57,893 bases of DNA from Candidatus Omnitrophota bacterium (GTDB taxonomy: Bacteria; Omnitrophota; Omnitrophia; Omnitrophales; Aquincolibacteriaceae), in contig CAIOAT010000049.1 in NCBI GenBank assembly GCA_903856085.1, positions 1-57,893 on the forward strand, given 5' to 3'. Shown here one piece after another: positions 1-10,600 of this stretch. Below the pieces are notes generated by a model. It was not told the origin of the DNA, searched no databases, and was given only the letters and a program-made list of their open reading frames with translations. Each line of letters starts with the position of its first letter. Positions within the stretch are counted from its first letter, which is position 1. The position numbers and the translations under genes are program-made.

Positions 1-73
1 CTTTCCCTTGCTGGATCTCGACCTCTCGTAATTTAAGAATGATCTCCTCGGGTTGAAGCCTTTTTCTCGCCAT
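1..73 (-). CDS. IS3-family transposase OrfA, N-terminal 24 codons (partial)
   Basis: Only the first 24 codons are inside the window. They start at ATG 73-71 behind an AAAGGGG ribosome site. The peptide carries the Pro-Glu-Glu-Ile-Ile...Lys-Leu-Arg-Glu pattern typical of the helix-turn-helix OrfA of IS407-like elements, which binds the terminal repeats and is fused to OrfB by -1 frameshifting. The rest lies beyond the edge. The OrfB at 57005-57893 belongs to the same type of element. Confidence 0.7.
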   Translation of the reverse strand, partial: MARKRLQPEEIILKLREVEIQQGK

Positions 74-140
74 CTTTTTGCCCCTTTCTGTTGCCAGAAG
101 TCTATCACAACAACTGGCTCAGTTTTCGGGGGCTAGGTCA
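1..140 (-). mobile_element. IS3-family (IS407-type) element, orfA-side end
   Basis: The element runs off the left edge. Its terminus is at 140: read on the minus strand it starts TGACCTAGCCCCC, matching the TGACCTGCCCC terminus of the IS at 56992. The start of the upstream transposase frame lies at 73-1. The element sits directly against in-frame coding sequence of a BON protein, which it truncates. The 4 bases outside this end (141-144, atcc) differ from those outside the right IS (56988-56991, ttca), so the two ends do not show a shared target duplication. Confidence 0.8.
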
Positions 141-801
141 ATCCTCCTTCAAGGAATCCTATGTATCCCAAACCTATCTCAAAGGCGACGCAGTGAAAGC
201 GGAGTCCAAAGACGGCGTGGTCACCTTGTCAGGGACAGTCGATCAGCAATCTCACAAAGGTTTGGCCGAGGAAACCGCCGCGAATCTTCCTGGCGTCACA
301 AAAGTGGATAATCGCCTGGAACTTAATGTGCAACCCACTCCTGAAAAGAACAATGAGTGGCTCGCGATGAACATCAAGGCCGCACTGCTCTTTCACCGTA
401 ATGTAAGCCTTTCGAATACTAAGGTTTATGTTGAAGAAGGTATTGTCACCTTGCGCGGAGAAGCTGCCAGTGAAGCTCAAAAAGAGCTGACGGCTGAATA
501 CGCAAATATTGAGGGTGTTCGGGAGATCAAAAATGAAATGACGGTCTCAAAGGCTCCCAAAAATACCGATCAAACGATACAAGAAAAGATCGATGATGCT
601 TCCATCACCGCCCAGGTCAAGATAGCGCTCTTAACCCACCGTTCGACAAGCGCCCTCAAGACTTCGGTCGCGACGAAGGAAGGAATCGTCACACTAAGCG
701 GTAAAGCCAAGAATGCCGCGGAAAAAGATTTGGTCGCAAAACTCGTGAATGACATTCATGGAGTGAACAGCGTGGTTAACAACATGACGTTAGAAGGATA
801 A
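91..801 (+). CDS. BON-domain protein, 5' end replaced by IS
   Basis: Three BON domains follow one another at about residues 26-80, 92-153 and 168-235, each with the V-x-L-x-G-x-V strand and a G-V-x-x-V-x-N end. BON domains bind phospholipid membranes, and multi-BON proteins such as OsmY are periplasmic osmotic or envelope stress proteins. Homology begins at codon 142 (Ser-Ser-Phe-Lys). Everything before it, including the TTG at 91, belongs to the inserted IS, so the original start and signal peptide are gone. Any product made from 91 would lack a signal peptide. Family members have an exported N-terminus, so this copy is probably non-functional in the periplasm. Confidence 0.85.
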   Translation: MPEVYHNNWLSFRGLGQSSFKESYVSQTYLKGDAVKAESKDGVVTLSGTVDQQSHKGLAEETAANLPGVTKVDNRLELNVQPTPEKNNEWLAMNIKAALLFHRNVSLSNTKVYVEEGIVTLRGEAASEAQKELTAEYANIEGVREIKNEMTVSKAPKNTDQTIQEKIDDASITAQVKIALLTHRSTSALKTSVATKEGIVTLSGKAKNAAEKDLVAKLVNDIHGVNSVVNNMTLEG

Positions 802-820
802 TCGAATAAATCGATATCGC

Positions 821-854
821 GCTGCGGGCTGTGCAACCCATGGCGGCCCGCAGC
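821..854 (+). terminator. Hairpin after BON gene
   Basis: A perfect 9-bp stem (GCTGCGGGC at 821-829 with GCCCGCAGC at 846-854) closes a 16-nt loop 20 nt after the BON stop codon. There is no strong U-tract, so it may be a weak terminator or an mRNA-stabilising hairpin. Confidence 0.45.
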
Positions 855-952
855 CGTTCCGATACCTTTCAATTTTCACGTAGCAGCACCTGACTCTTTT
901 TCATTTCAAAAACAAAGTTAATCAGTACCGTCCAACGATTGAGGAGAATTCA

Positions 953-1093
953 ATGTTATACACAATTGCTCTAGTACTGCTGGTTCTATGGGCGCTGGGT
1001 CTGGTGAGTAGCTACACCCTGGGGGGATTTATTCACATCCTGCTCGTCGTTGCGTTGATCGTGGTAGTACTCAGAATCCTTCAGGGACGCTAA
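953..1093 (+). CDS. lmo0937-type small membrane peptide (46 aa)
   Basis: This 46-codon ORF has a GAGGAG ribosome site at 941-946, 6 nt before ATG. The product is almost wholly hydrophobic: two transmembrane stretches (about residues 3-18 and 25-42) around a Tyr-Thr-Leu-Gly-Gly turn, ending in a short basic tail. That layout matches the lmo0937/DUF5670 family of tiny inner-membrane peptides of unknown function. They often neighbour stress genes such as BON/OsmY or CsbD, as here. Confidence 0.8.
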   Translation: MLYTIALVLLVLWALGLVSSYTLGGFIHILLVVALIVVVLRILQGR

Positions 1094-1397
1094 ATTCTGG
1101 CTGACCTATACCGCCATTTCAAAAATTTTACCGGATTAGACCAAGCAAAGGGCCCTCTGGCGGCTTTTCCTCCCCAAAAAAACCCCGCGTAATCTGCCAT
1201 TCACCAGAGATACTGGATGAGATTCTCCCCCATTCACCGATTGCGTGGTGAATGGACCGTTTTGGCGCAGAGCTGTGTACCGGTAACGCCAATAATCACA
1301 TTCACCCAGAGGCTTTTTGGAGATATCCGGCGGATCATGGGCCTATCTTGGGGGTATGAGCTGCGGGATAATACGGAATTCCGGGAAGTTCACGGGG
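1094..1397. other. Intergenic, small repeats only
   Basis: No credible gene is visible. It holds a perfect 9-bp inverted repeat (CCATTCACC at 1230-1238, complement at 1247-1255) and a further direct copy of CCATTCACC at 1197-1205. No promoter stands out. Confidence 0.5.
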
Positions 1398-1420
1398 AAA
1401 ATCTATCTCTGTGAACAGAG
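1398..1420 (-). terminator. Weak terminator of the HAD phosphatase gene
   Basis: Five nt after the stop codon on the minus strand lies CTCTGT-tc-ACAGAG (1407-1420), followed by ATAGATTTT (1398-1406). The stem is short and the U-run modest. Confidence 0.45.
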
Positions 1421-1424
1421 CGGA

Positions 1425-2411
1425 TTACTTCTTCTCGGATGCGTAGATGCTCTTCCAATCGTCTTTCATGCTCACGACCGTCCAGCCCTTAGCCAAAGCT
1501 TCGTCGAGACCTTTGTCGAAGTGGCCCACGTCCGACTCGCGGTCATAAGCCCACTCCCGTTTGGCATCGGTATGGTGAACATAAAGACAAAAACGGGGGC
1601 CGCTGCCGGCGGAAGTCCATTGCATCATTTGCAGGTCGCCGTCGGAATTGCCGAACGAAGCGATCGGACGACGGCCGATCCGGGACTGGATGCCGATGGG
1701 TTTCCCGTCACTGTTGTCAATGAAGTCCAACTCCGGCACGTAGATCAGTATGGGCTTACCGTCGCGAAATTCAAACTTCGTCTTGATACTACTTCCGACG
1801 ACTTGTTCGGGCGGAATGCCATAGACTTTTTCGGACCAAGGACGCATGAAATCGACGCCGCCGCCGGAAACAATATAGGTCTTGAATCCGTTGGCACGTA
1901 GGTAGGCGAGCAGTTCGAGCATGGGCTGGTATACCATCTCTGTATACAACCGCTGGGTCCGGGGATGTCTCGCGGCTGTCATCCAATCCGTCACGACTTT
2001 TCCAAATTCATCGGGGGTCATTCCCGACTGCGTAGCCATGAACATTCCCAGGAATGCCTTATCGCCGCCGGCCAAAGCGCCCTTCGAGTCGCCTTTGAGG
2101 ACAGAAGCAAAAGGCTCCTTGCTTTTCCACTCTGGATGTTGGGGCGCGAGGGCTTTGATGCGGTCAAAGGCAAAGGTGTACTGGAAATAGATCGGCTGTT
2201 CCGCCCAAAGCGTGCCGTCGTTGTCGAAGGTGGCAATACGCTCGGCAGGCGGCACAAAGTCAGGAGAACCTTCCTTGGTCACTTCCTCGACGAAAGTAAC
2301 GATGGCCTTCTTCGGCGCGGTGTCATTCCAGGATGGCAATGGATCGGAGGCGAAGGCTGTGTTCGCGAACAGCAGCAGAGCGAGCAGGCTCTTTATAAAT
2401 AAACTTTTCAC
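1425..2411 (-). CDS. Exported HAD-family phosphatase
   Basis: Starts at GTG 2411 with AAGGACC 7 nt upstream. Residues 1-21 form a Sec signal ending Ala-Phe-Ala. The mature protein carries haloacid-dehalogenase motif I (FDNDGTLW, nucleophile Asp near residue 64), a Ser motif II in SGGGVDF (about 185), and the Mg2+-binding acidic motif FGNSDGDLQM (about 255). The family hydrolyses phosphomonoesters through an aspartyl-phosphate; the substrate here is unknown. Periplasmic location is inferred from the signal. It lies 39 nt downstream of, and codirectional with, the exported metallophosphoesterase, so the two may be co-transcribed as a phosphate-scavenging pair. Confidence 0.85.
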   Translation of the reverse strand: MKSLFIKSLLALLLFANTAFASDPLPSWNDTAPKKAIVTFVEEVTKEGSPDFVPPAERIATFDNDGTLWAEQPIYFQYTFAFDRIKALAPQHPEWKSKEPFASVLKGDSKGALAGGDKAFLGMFMATQSGMTPDEFGKVVTDWMTAARHPRTQRLYTEMVYQPMLELLAYLRANGFKTYIVSGGGVDFMRPWSEKVYGIPPEQVVGSSIKTKFEFRDGKPILIYVPELDFIDNSDGKPIGIQSRIGRRPIASFGNSDGDLQMMQWTSAGSGPRFCLYVHHTDAKREWAYDRESDVGHFDKGLDEALAKGWTVVSMKDDWKSIYASEKK

Positions 2412-2450
2412 AAATAGGTCCTTTTTTGAATTAAATCAGTCCTGTTCTCA

Positions 2451-4238
2451 TTATCTGCGAGCCGATGTGCCGTAATTCTGTAGTTTCGCCTGCATTTCGG
2501 GGCTCAATTTCTTCACAAGCTCCGCATTGTAAGAACCTGTCGGCATGGGTTTGATGGTGGGATCTTGAGTCGGATTCAACTTAGTTACAGCATCCCAAGT
2601 CCCGATTATCTGCTCTGTCGCAATCGCATATTGACGCGATATCGCAGCAGGCGTCCCCTCTTTGACAGCCGGATCGACATCGGTCGTAACGATTGAAAGG
2701 GTCTTGTCGCTATTGAGGTAGATCTCAAATGTGCGAAATTGCTGAGGGAAATCCCTCAACGAGGAGGTCTGCACCTGCCAGAAGCCTTTTTCAGGAGCGT
2801 TGACCGGATCCGGCGATATAAACGCGTTAACGGTATTTACATGACGATGCCCTGTGATCCACATGATGAGATTCGGATGGCTTTGAAGTTCCGCGATCAG
2901 ATCCGGCAGGGTCACCGCATTTTGAGGGTCGGTCCACCAACCCATTTCGGAATTAGGCGCCGTCACTTCGACATTGATCGGTACGTGCGCAGCAACGATC
3001 ATAAGCTGACCGGCAGCATCCCCCGCCGCAAGTTCTTTTTTAAGCCAATTCCAACGTTCTGTGTCTAGAAAGCCGTGCCCGTGGACATCGGGAGAGCCAT
3101 CGTCTTCCCTTTGAGTATCGTCGAGCACGATCACTTTGAGCGGCAGAGTCGCTTTCGGCACAAAGCTATAGCATGCAAAACCCTTGCTAGCATCGGCCAA
3201 ATTAAACCCATGGCCGACAGGATTGGAAGAGGTTGTAAAAAATTCCTTTATCCACTCTGTTCTCAAAAGTGAACGGCGGCCCGGATCGGCGACAACCTTC
3301 GGAGGACTCTTGAAGTTTGCGACAGGTCCCGCATCGATAATGTTACCGTAAGGAGTCGAGCCATCGAGTACGCCCATATAGTAATCATGGTTGTTTATCA
3401 GGGCAGGGTTTTTGAGGATATCTCCCGTGGCGAAGACTTCATCGGTAATGTAGGACTGCCGGAGGTCCTTCCGAAGGCCATGGTCCACGGGAATCGAACC
3501 GATCCAGAAATGATCGTGGTTGCCGAGAGCCTGATACCAAGGGATTGTCTTATCAAGCCCTGCCGCCTTGTAAGGTTTCTGATAATCGATAGTGCCGGCT
3601 CCGAGATGAGCGCCGGAACTTGGGGTGATGACCTTGCCGTCGAGGACATCGATATACCACCGGAGTTCGTTCTGCTGAGTGTTGTTGCAGGTATCACCCA
3701 GAGAAATGCCGAAATCAAACGGCTTTTGTTTGTGAAGGGCATTGATCGTTTGGACGGCCGCGTCGAGAACATGAGTGGTATACAGCATGATCCCTGAATA
3801 GAGCGAAGCGCCAACGGGTAATGTTTCGTGCAGGCGTTGAAGATAGATCAACTGATTCGGGGATTCTTTGTCGGTGATATGAATATCGGATATGGTAAAG
3901 AAATTTAAAAGTTTAGATTTTTTTGTGACTGAGGCACCATCGTAAGCACCTCCCATAAGATCGATCCGTTTTTCGCAAAGGAGAGGTCCTCCCATCGTCC
4001 ATTGGCCATAGCCATATTGTTTATATTTTGAAACCTCATCAAGATGGATCTTCGCTGAAGGTATCGGGCCGGGCACGACCGTTTTCTGGAGCGTCGTAAA
4101 AACATTGGAAGCAATCGGGTATTCTTCGAGTTGATTTTGCTGCTTAACAGCGCTTCCTGAGCACCCCGCTGAGGAGAGGATCATAATACTCATTAAAAAA
4201 ACCAAACAGAAGCTCTTGAATTCACAAAATCGTTTCAT
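2451..4238 (-). CDS. Lipoprotein metallophosphoesterase (TIGR03768-like)
   Basis: The 595-residue product opens with a lipoprotein signal (lipobox Leu-Ser-Ser-Ala-Gly-Cys near residue 26), placing it on the periplasmic face of a membrane. Calcineurin-type metal-binding motifs occur in order: SDIHITD (about 117), GDTCNN (about 183), GNHDHFW (about 240), AAHVPIN (about 416) and GHRHVN (about 463). The spacing and length fit the large PPA1498/TIGR03768 metallophosphoesterase group, whose substrate is not established. The start at 4238 has AGAGGG upstream. Confidence 0.85.
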   Translation of the reverse strand: MKRFCEFKSFCLVFLMSIMILSSAGCSGSAVKQQNQLEEYPIASNVFTTLQKTVVPGPIPSAKIHLDEVSKYKQYGYGQWTMGGPLLCEKRIDLMGGAYDGASVTKKSKLLNFFTISDIHITDKESPNQLIYLQRLHETLPVGASLYSGIMLYTTHVLDAAVQTINALHKQKPFDFGISLGDTCNNTQQNELRWYIDVLDGKVITPSSGAHLGAGTIDYQKPYKAAGLDKTIPWYQALGNHDHFWIGSIPVDHGLRKDLRQSYITDEVFATGDILKNPALINNHDYYMGVLDGSTPYGNIIDAGPVANFKSPPKVVADPGRRSLLRTEWIKEFFTTSSNPVGHGFNLADASKGFACYSFVPKATLPLKVIVLDDTQREDDGSPDVHGHGFLDTERWNWLKKELAAGDAAGQLMIVAAHVPINVEVTAPNSEMGWWTDPQNAVTLPDLIAELQSHPNLIMWITGHRHVNTVNAFISPDPVNAPEKGFWQVQTSSLRDFPQQFRTFEIYLNSDKTLSIVTTDVDPAVKEGTPAAISRQYAIATEQIIGTWDAVTKLNPTQDPTIKPMPTGSYNAELVKKLSPEMQAKLQNYGTSARR

Positions 4239-4488
4239 AAAACCCTCTTCCCCTTAATCTTATCCGCCTCAGAAGTCGCACCCATTCCCACGAGAGCACA
4301 GCCGGATATCAAATCGATCTTTTGCATTATATCTTGTTCTATCCTTTCCACCATACCGAAAGGGCAAGAATTAATGATGAGATGTGGAAACTTCCCTAAA
4401 CGAGAGATAACCTCCTCCTGAAATGCCAAAAACACAAGAATTCCAGAGAAAATAATGCGAGGACTCAGTTCGTAGAGATAAGGATAAG

Positions 4489-4566
4489 TGGCGTCCCCAA
4501 GGGGATTTGAACCCCTGTTACCAGGATGAAAACCTGGTGTCCTAGGCCGACCTAGACGATGGGGAC
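4489..4566 (-). tRNA. tRNA-Glu (UUC), CCA encoded
   Basis: Folded by eye: a 7-bp acceptor stem GTCCCCA/TGGGGAC, an anticodon stem CCAGG/CCTGG around loop TTTTCAT (anticodon TTC), and a T-arm ACAGGGG-TTCAAAT-CCCCT. The mature 3' CCA is encoded at 4491-4489. A likely promoter lies at 4588-4615. Confidence 0.95.
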
Positions 4567-4587
4567 GCGAAAGTCAACGGAGGCAGA

Positions 4588-4615
4588 ATTATACTGTTTT
4601 TCGCAGAAAATCCAA
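4588..4615 (-). promoter_or_regulatory. Promoter for tRNA-Glu
   Basis: On the minus strand TTGGAT (4615-4610), a 16-nt spacer and a perfect TATAAT (4593-4588) predict a start about 15 nt before the tRNA. It fits in the 63 nt between the giant gene and the tRNA. Confidence 0.6.
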
Positions 4616-4629
4616 GAGGATTAAGCAGC

Positions 4630-7600
4630 TCAAGCAGATTGTTTGACGGACTGAAAACCCTCGATCGCATTCATAAGAGCTGTCGTGAGTTCCTGGAAGT
4701 GTGTCGCAATATTCCTGGGCGAGCCTTTTGAGATCTTCGGGTCAAGAGCCGCATACAGCGCTTCCGAGATCTCCGCAGCAAGGATCTTCATATTCTCCTG
4801 AGCTTCCGGACTGTTATACCAAAGCGTTGCCCGATCCGTTCCGGGAAGATCCTTCTTCTCCCCTGCTAGCAAAACATCCTCCCGAACGCCGGGCTCTTTA
4901 AGAGATCTGAATAAACTCCCCTCAGATCCGGCGGCGCCAAAGATACGAAACTGCCCCTCAGCGATTGTGATCCCATTACGCGCGGCTCTGTCGAGGAACT
5001 TCTGCTCAAGCCCCTTGGGAGCTGCTCCCTGCACGTTCAAATAAAGCTTCGTATTAAGCGCCACCGCAAAAGCCAGAAGGATGGGCGCAAACTCTGCCAA
5101 GGCTTCAAGCTTTGCTTGCGTAAGCAGAGGAAGTGCCACATGGACCCCACGTTCCTCCAATGTGGAATCTTTCGCGCCCGTGACCTTGAAACGCTCCAAG
5201 GACGCGATCACCTTCTGCAACGCTTCATTATCGATCCGGCCTTCCGCGCTCTGTTGCGCTCTAAAAGCCTCAAGCAACTTCATCGCGATCCAAAGCCTGG
5301 CTTTTATCAGATTCTCTTCCGTCACACCCTCCTTAAGACCTGCCGCGATCCCTTCCGCCGAAAAAGCTCCCACGGCTTCGGCCGCTTCGACAACAGGAAT
5401 TTGAATAGCCTCGGACAAAAGACCCGCCACAGGCTTGAAATCAATTTTCCCAAGCACCGTTTGGATCGTCCGGGTAGCGCCCTGCCCAAGATCCAGCACA
5501 CGAATCTCCGCCCGGGGAAACGCACCGGATCCATCCTGCTTTGCAGGAGGATTGAAACGGAAGGATTTTGGGACCGCAACAAGAAGTACTTGACTACGGA
5601 ACTGCGTGTTGTATTCAGGATAATCCGTAGGTTTTTTCAAAGTCTGAACGTCAAATCCAGCTTCCCGGATCTCTCTGATAATCCTGGCGTCGATTCCTTC
5701 CGTCACATCCGTTTCTTCGATTGTCACCAAAAGGAGTCCGGAGGGCTTTAAAAGTTCCTTTGCACGGCGGGCGAGTTCCCCGGGAGCTGTTTCAATATGA
5801 TTAATGGTGACGATATCGAAAGTGTTTTCTCCTAAAGAACGGAATTCTTCAGGGAATTGAGCGTTCGCATGAACAATGCTGCCCCGAATACCTGCTGGCG
5901 CTTTATCGATAATGCTTTGTAACGGTTCTGTCCCGATCGCAGTATTGACCCGATAGCCCATGCGTTCTAAAAACGTTTTGAACTCCGGAATAAAATTCCC
6001 CATACCTGTATCAAGATCAGCAGAGGCTAAAACTGAGCCCACCGAAAATTTTTCCTTCAAAATATCCGCCAAGGATCCCCTCATCTCGGGGCGTCCCCCA
6101 ATTCCACTCGGGGTAACCTTTGCGATCCGTTCAACCTCGCGTTGAACACTTTCTTGTGAAAGAATCCGCTCCACACCAATTCCAGGTTTGAAACCTCGTC
6201 TTTTTGCAAACGCTTGAGAACCTGGAGTCATCGCATTAAAACGAATACCGCCCGTCACCCTCAGGTCAGGATTATTGGCCATGGAAATGAGCGTATCCAT
6301 CAGAAGATCCGCAACTCCCTTGATCCGGCCATCACTTCCGATATTTTTGTAATAGATCTCGATCTGCGGGACCGCGAGATGAAAGGTGTATTTCAGCCTC
6401 TTAACGTCAAAACTCTCCGGATCGCCGTCAAACCCGACAAAACCTTCCAGTCTTTCCTGCTTCCCAACCCGGGAAACCACGCCAATGGCAACATCGGAAA
6501 TGTAACCGAAATATGGAAACTGTTGTTTGGTAATCTCCCGGCTGTCGCCCTTCGCTTCGCGGGCCCGGAGCCACATTTCATCCGACTGAAGCTCCGCCTT
6601 CCATTCACCGAGAAAATGGATATCTTCCTTGGGGTCCAGTTTCTGGATAAAAAATGCGCGGCCCTCCCGCTGACTGTCCCTCAAAACTTTCTCGCCGAAA
6701 TACGCCTTCACCTCACCGTCCGTTAACCGGACGGGTGTTCCGAATTTGTCCGCAACATAATTTTTGATGGTATCCAGTCCCAAAGTCTCCACGGCGGAAG
6801 TCCCCACGGGCAAGCGCGCCTCGGAACGAGTTTCCAGAGGGATCGCGGATAAAAGCTTCTTTCCGCCAAGAAGATCATTATCGAATTGGACGAGATCCAA
6901 CGAGTCGACCTGATATTCAAAAAATGTCACGTTTTTATAAGCGTCGAATATCTCCTGCAACTCCTGAGCCTCCGCCGAACTGAGATCATCCTTCAACTGA
7001 AGAAGCGGTACCGCAAAAACCTTCCCGTCGAAAGTATTTAAAAGGTTCCGCATGTCTGAAAATTTGTTCTGGGAAACTACGGAGTTGAGCTCAGGATAGA
7101 TCCTCAAAAAAAGCCTGGCGCCAATTTTATCCAGAGTCCAAAGTCCTTTAGCGCGGATCATGACGGGCGACTGGTCCTTCAGCTGGCTCTGGACCCAAGG
7201 AACAAGCCCGGGAGACCCGGCTGGACGCTTCTCGAGCGCCCCGGCTACCGTCAAATGAATCGCGTCCTCATCTTGCAAAACGATCTTTCCATTGAGAAAT
7301 CCCTTTGAACTCTTGATTTGGCCAAGCAACCGTCGATACTCGGTGCTTTGAGATAGCATCTGCTTTGGAATTTCGTGGATGAGAGAAATCCTCGTACCCT
7401 TGGCAATATCAGCTGCAGCATCAGTCACGTAAGGTTCCTGCCGAAGTAACGGATGCGAAGGATTCACAAGCCTTAAAAAACGGGCCGCATAGGCCGGTAA
7501 CTTGACCGTAAACTTATCCGAGGTGATCGGGATCTGCTGCTCATCATATTTTAATTCCCGGTCATCCGAAAACCTTCGCACTTCGAAGCGCGCTGAAGAA

Positions 7601-10600
7601 GGTGCCGGTGGCAGCTGCAGGAATTCTCTTACATCTGCCCGGGAAAGGAGCGGAACATCGCGACCGTCCAGCAAGAGATTAAGACCCGCCCCAGAAGACC
7701 GGAGGTAGATCCTTATGAAAGGAAATTCCATCGATATGGGAGCCTCGATATTACTCTTTACGGAGAAACGGACTCCGTAAGCCCCCGATTTCGAAGCGGG
7801 AATAAGCGATGGCGGAAATATCAGCGTTCCATTTCCGGAAGCCTTGTCATCCATCACCAGCAGGACCTTTTGCGCCCGATCCGTCATGAGACGGCGAAGG
7901 ATCTGAAAAACCTCCGACTTTTTTGCCAGGGCTTCGACACGAGCCGGAGCTGCCGTTTCGCCCACAATGCCCATATTGCCGTTCTGCATGAGCCACAGCG
8001 TCCGTGGAGCTCCCTGCTCACGCGACCTTCTCAACTCGACGTACAGAACCCTCGCTTCAACGAGATGGTCCAGGATCTCAGGGAGAGAAACCGCAAGGGA
8101 CGGTTGCTCACTGGCTTGTTTCCAGAACGCAAGCGCACCTGCTGTGGACTCTTTACGAATGGCCTCGGGACTTTTGCCAATGTTGTCCGCCAAGAAGACG
8201 TAGCCATCTTTCGCACGAGGTCTTATCTCACGCAGGGAGACTTTGATCTTCTTGTTACGGTTTGCAAGGAAAAAAGCTGTGGCAGTCTTCGGATCACGCA
8301 GCCGGAGAAGTCCCTTAAGCTGGAGCCCTTCATGCTCGAAAACAACCGTGATTGCATTCTCGGTCTCCATCATAACGAGCCCACGAACCGTAACCTCGGT
8401 CCCCTCCAGCACATTCACAAGTTTTTCCAGAGTTTTAAATGCCTTGGAATCCGGTCCCGTTCGCGCCTCGGAACGGCGGGTGTAGACATGAATGCGTTTA
8501 AAAACAGTAGCGGCCGCTGGATTAAAATCAATCACGCGGTCATCAAAAATCCCTCCGCTTTGTCTCAGAGGTTCCAACAACTGCTCCGGACCGTACTCCA
8601 CCACCTTGCCGCCTGACTTCAGATGAGCCACAATCGTTTGCGCCAGGATTTCAACATTACTTGTGCCGGATGAATAGTAGTAGATCACGTCCGCATCCTT
8701 AAAATGCCCGACAGATTCCTCCGAGCGGAAATTACCCGGGTAAAGCTGAATTTGACCTTTTCCGACATACCCTTGGCTTTCGGCGACGGCGAGAAGCTTT
8801 TGACTGGCCTCAAATAATTCCGGATCCATCTCAATGCCCGTAAATTTTGACTGCGGGTAGGCGTGAGCAAGCATGATCAGAAAAACACCGTCCCCGTGTC
8901 CCGCATCAAGCACCGTTTGGGTTTTGTCTTGAGCGATCGGGAAGGCCTTAATGATCTCGACCATATCTTTAAGCGCGGTCCTTACAAAAAATCCCTCTCC
9001 CTTTCCGGTTTCCTTCATCGGGAAAGGACGGAATTCGAGACCTGCATCACGGTAAAGTTTTCTCACCACATCTTCGATCGGAGAAGACCTCACCTCAGAA
9101 CGGAGCGGCGCTTCACGGGCGGCCTGCTGCACCGCCTCTGAAAATTCAATGGCTTTTTTGACAGGTTCCTCCGCCTGAGTGATGGCCGCATTCACCAGCA
9201 CCGCATTAAACCCCATCTGCATGGCCACCCGGGCATCTTCCGGTGATCCAATGCCGCACTCCGCGATCAACTGGATGCCTGGCCGCATTTCCCTTGCCCA
9301 TGCCATCACCTGCAGGATCTGTGCTTTTTCCTCAGGCGTCCCGAGGCCTTTGCCCGAACCCGGTTTCGTCCCTTCGATCCGGAGAGCCAGGACCTGATCG
9401 TATTGGAGCAATTCCTGAAGCATCTCACGCGTGATGCCCTTTCCAATGAGAGGAAGCAATTTAAGATTCTTGTTCATCTCAACAAAGCGCTTGATAACGT
9501 TTAAGATCTCGTCATTTCGGGTCATCAACCCTTTATCCCGAACCTCGATCTTCAGAAAGGGCGTCTTGAACCAACGGATCCCGAAGGCCGCCAGTTGGAT
9601 CGCTTCGTCTGCGGTCTGAGCCTTGCTTGTATTGATGATGGTAAGAAAATTTCGCGTCTCACCGAGAGCCGCCAGCTTTTCTTGAGTTCCCTGAATGTAA
9701 GGAAGCCGCAGGAATTCAGGAAGCGTACGGATGTCCCCGTCCTTGCCCAGTTTCGAACGGCCTGCGTCTTTCTCGAAAGTCGCGCTTCTCAGTATTTGTT
9801 CGGCCTTTTCAACGGGCATTACTCTTCGAACCTGATCGATCTCTCCGGGAAGAAAGATAAAAACCTGCGTCCCCGATCGCACGGCAAGATCACTGGAAGC
9901 CTCTGCCGAAAGTATCCTGTAGCACAATTCACCGGACTCCCCATCAATGTGCGTCACGGCCGTTGGAGCGAGCAGGGGAAATAGATCGAGCCCATCGAGG
10001 ACAAATCGTCCCTGATGCTGATCCATAACTGCAGCTCTCATCACATCAAGTGCCCTTGTCTCCGCACGAACGAGATCACCAGAAAGGGTTGTCTGGCCCC
10101 CCTTCGGTTCTTGAAGATATTTAATGAAGCCTTCTAACTGAGGCAGGGACTCTATATACGGCTTGCGAGAAAGCGCAACCAAGCGATCTTTCGCCGAGGC
10201 CGGCGCATGATCGCCGAGCATTTGCAGAATCACAATAAGTTCTTCACCCAACCGCCTAAGCCCCTCATTCGAAGGGAACTCCAGATCATAAGTCCCCATT
10301 AGCCTTTGAATGTCTGCGCCGGCACTAGCGACGTTCTTGGCACCCCCTAAAGAAAGTTTGTCATAGATCGCCTTGAGCTCATTGCCGATATCTGCCTCCG
10401 AAAAACCGGGTCTTCCCTTGTCCAAGGCCCGGTCTTGAAGGAGCTGCCGGGACTCGGCGCGAATATCGGGATTATGAGCGTCCTTGGCTCCACCGGGCCG
10501 AACCAAGGAAACCCCAAACGGCATCGGAACGAATTGATCCGTTTTTCCATTCGCGATTTCATAAGAAGCAGCCAGCGTAGCCTGCATATATTGATAAAAA

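Noticed and set aside
4235-4435. 66-codon minus-strand ORF overlapping the metallophosphoesterase start by ATGA
   Set aside because: The GTG start has no ribosome site and the peptide looks non-protein-like; the overlap alone is weak evidence.
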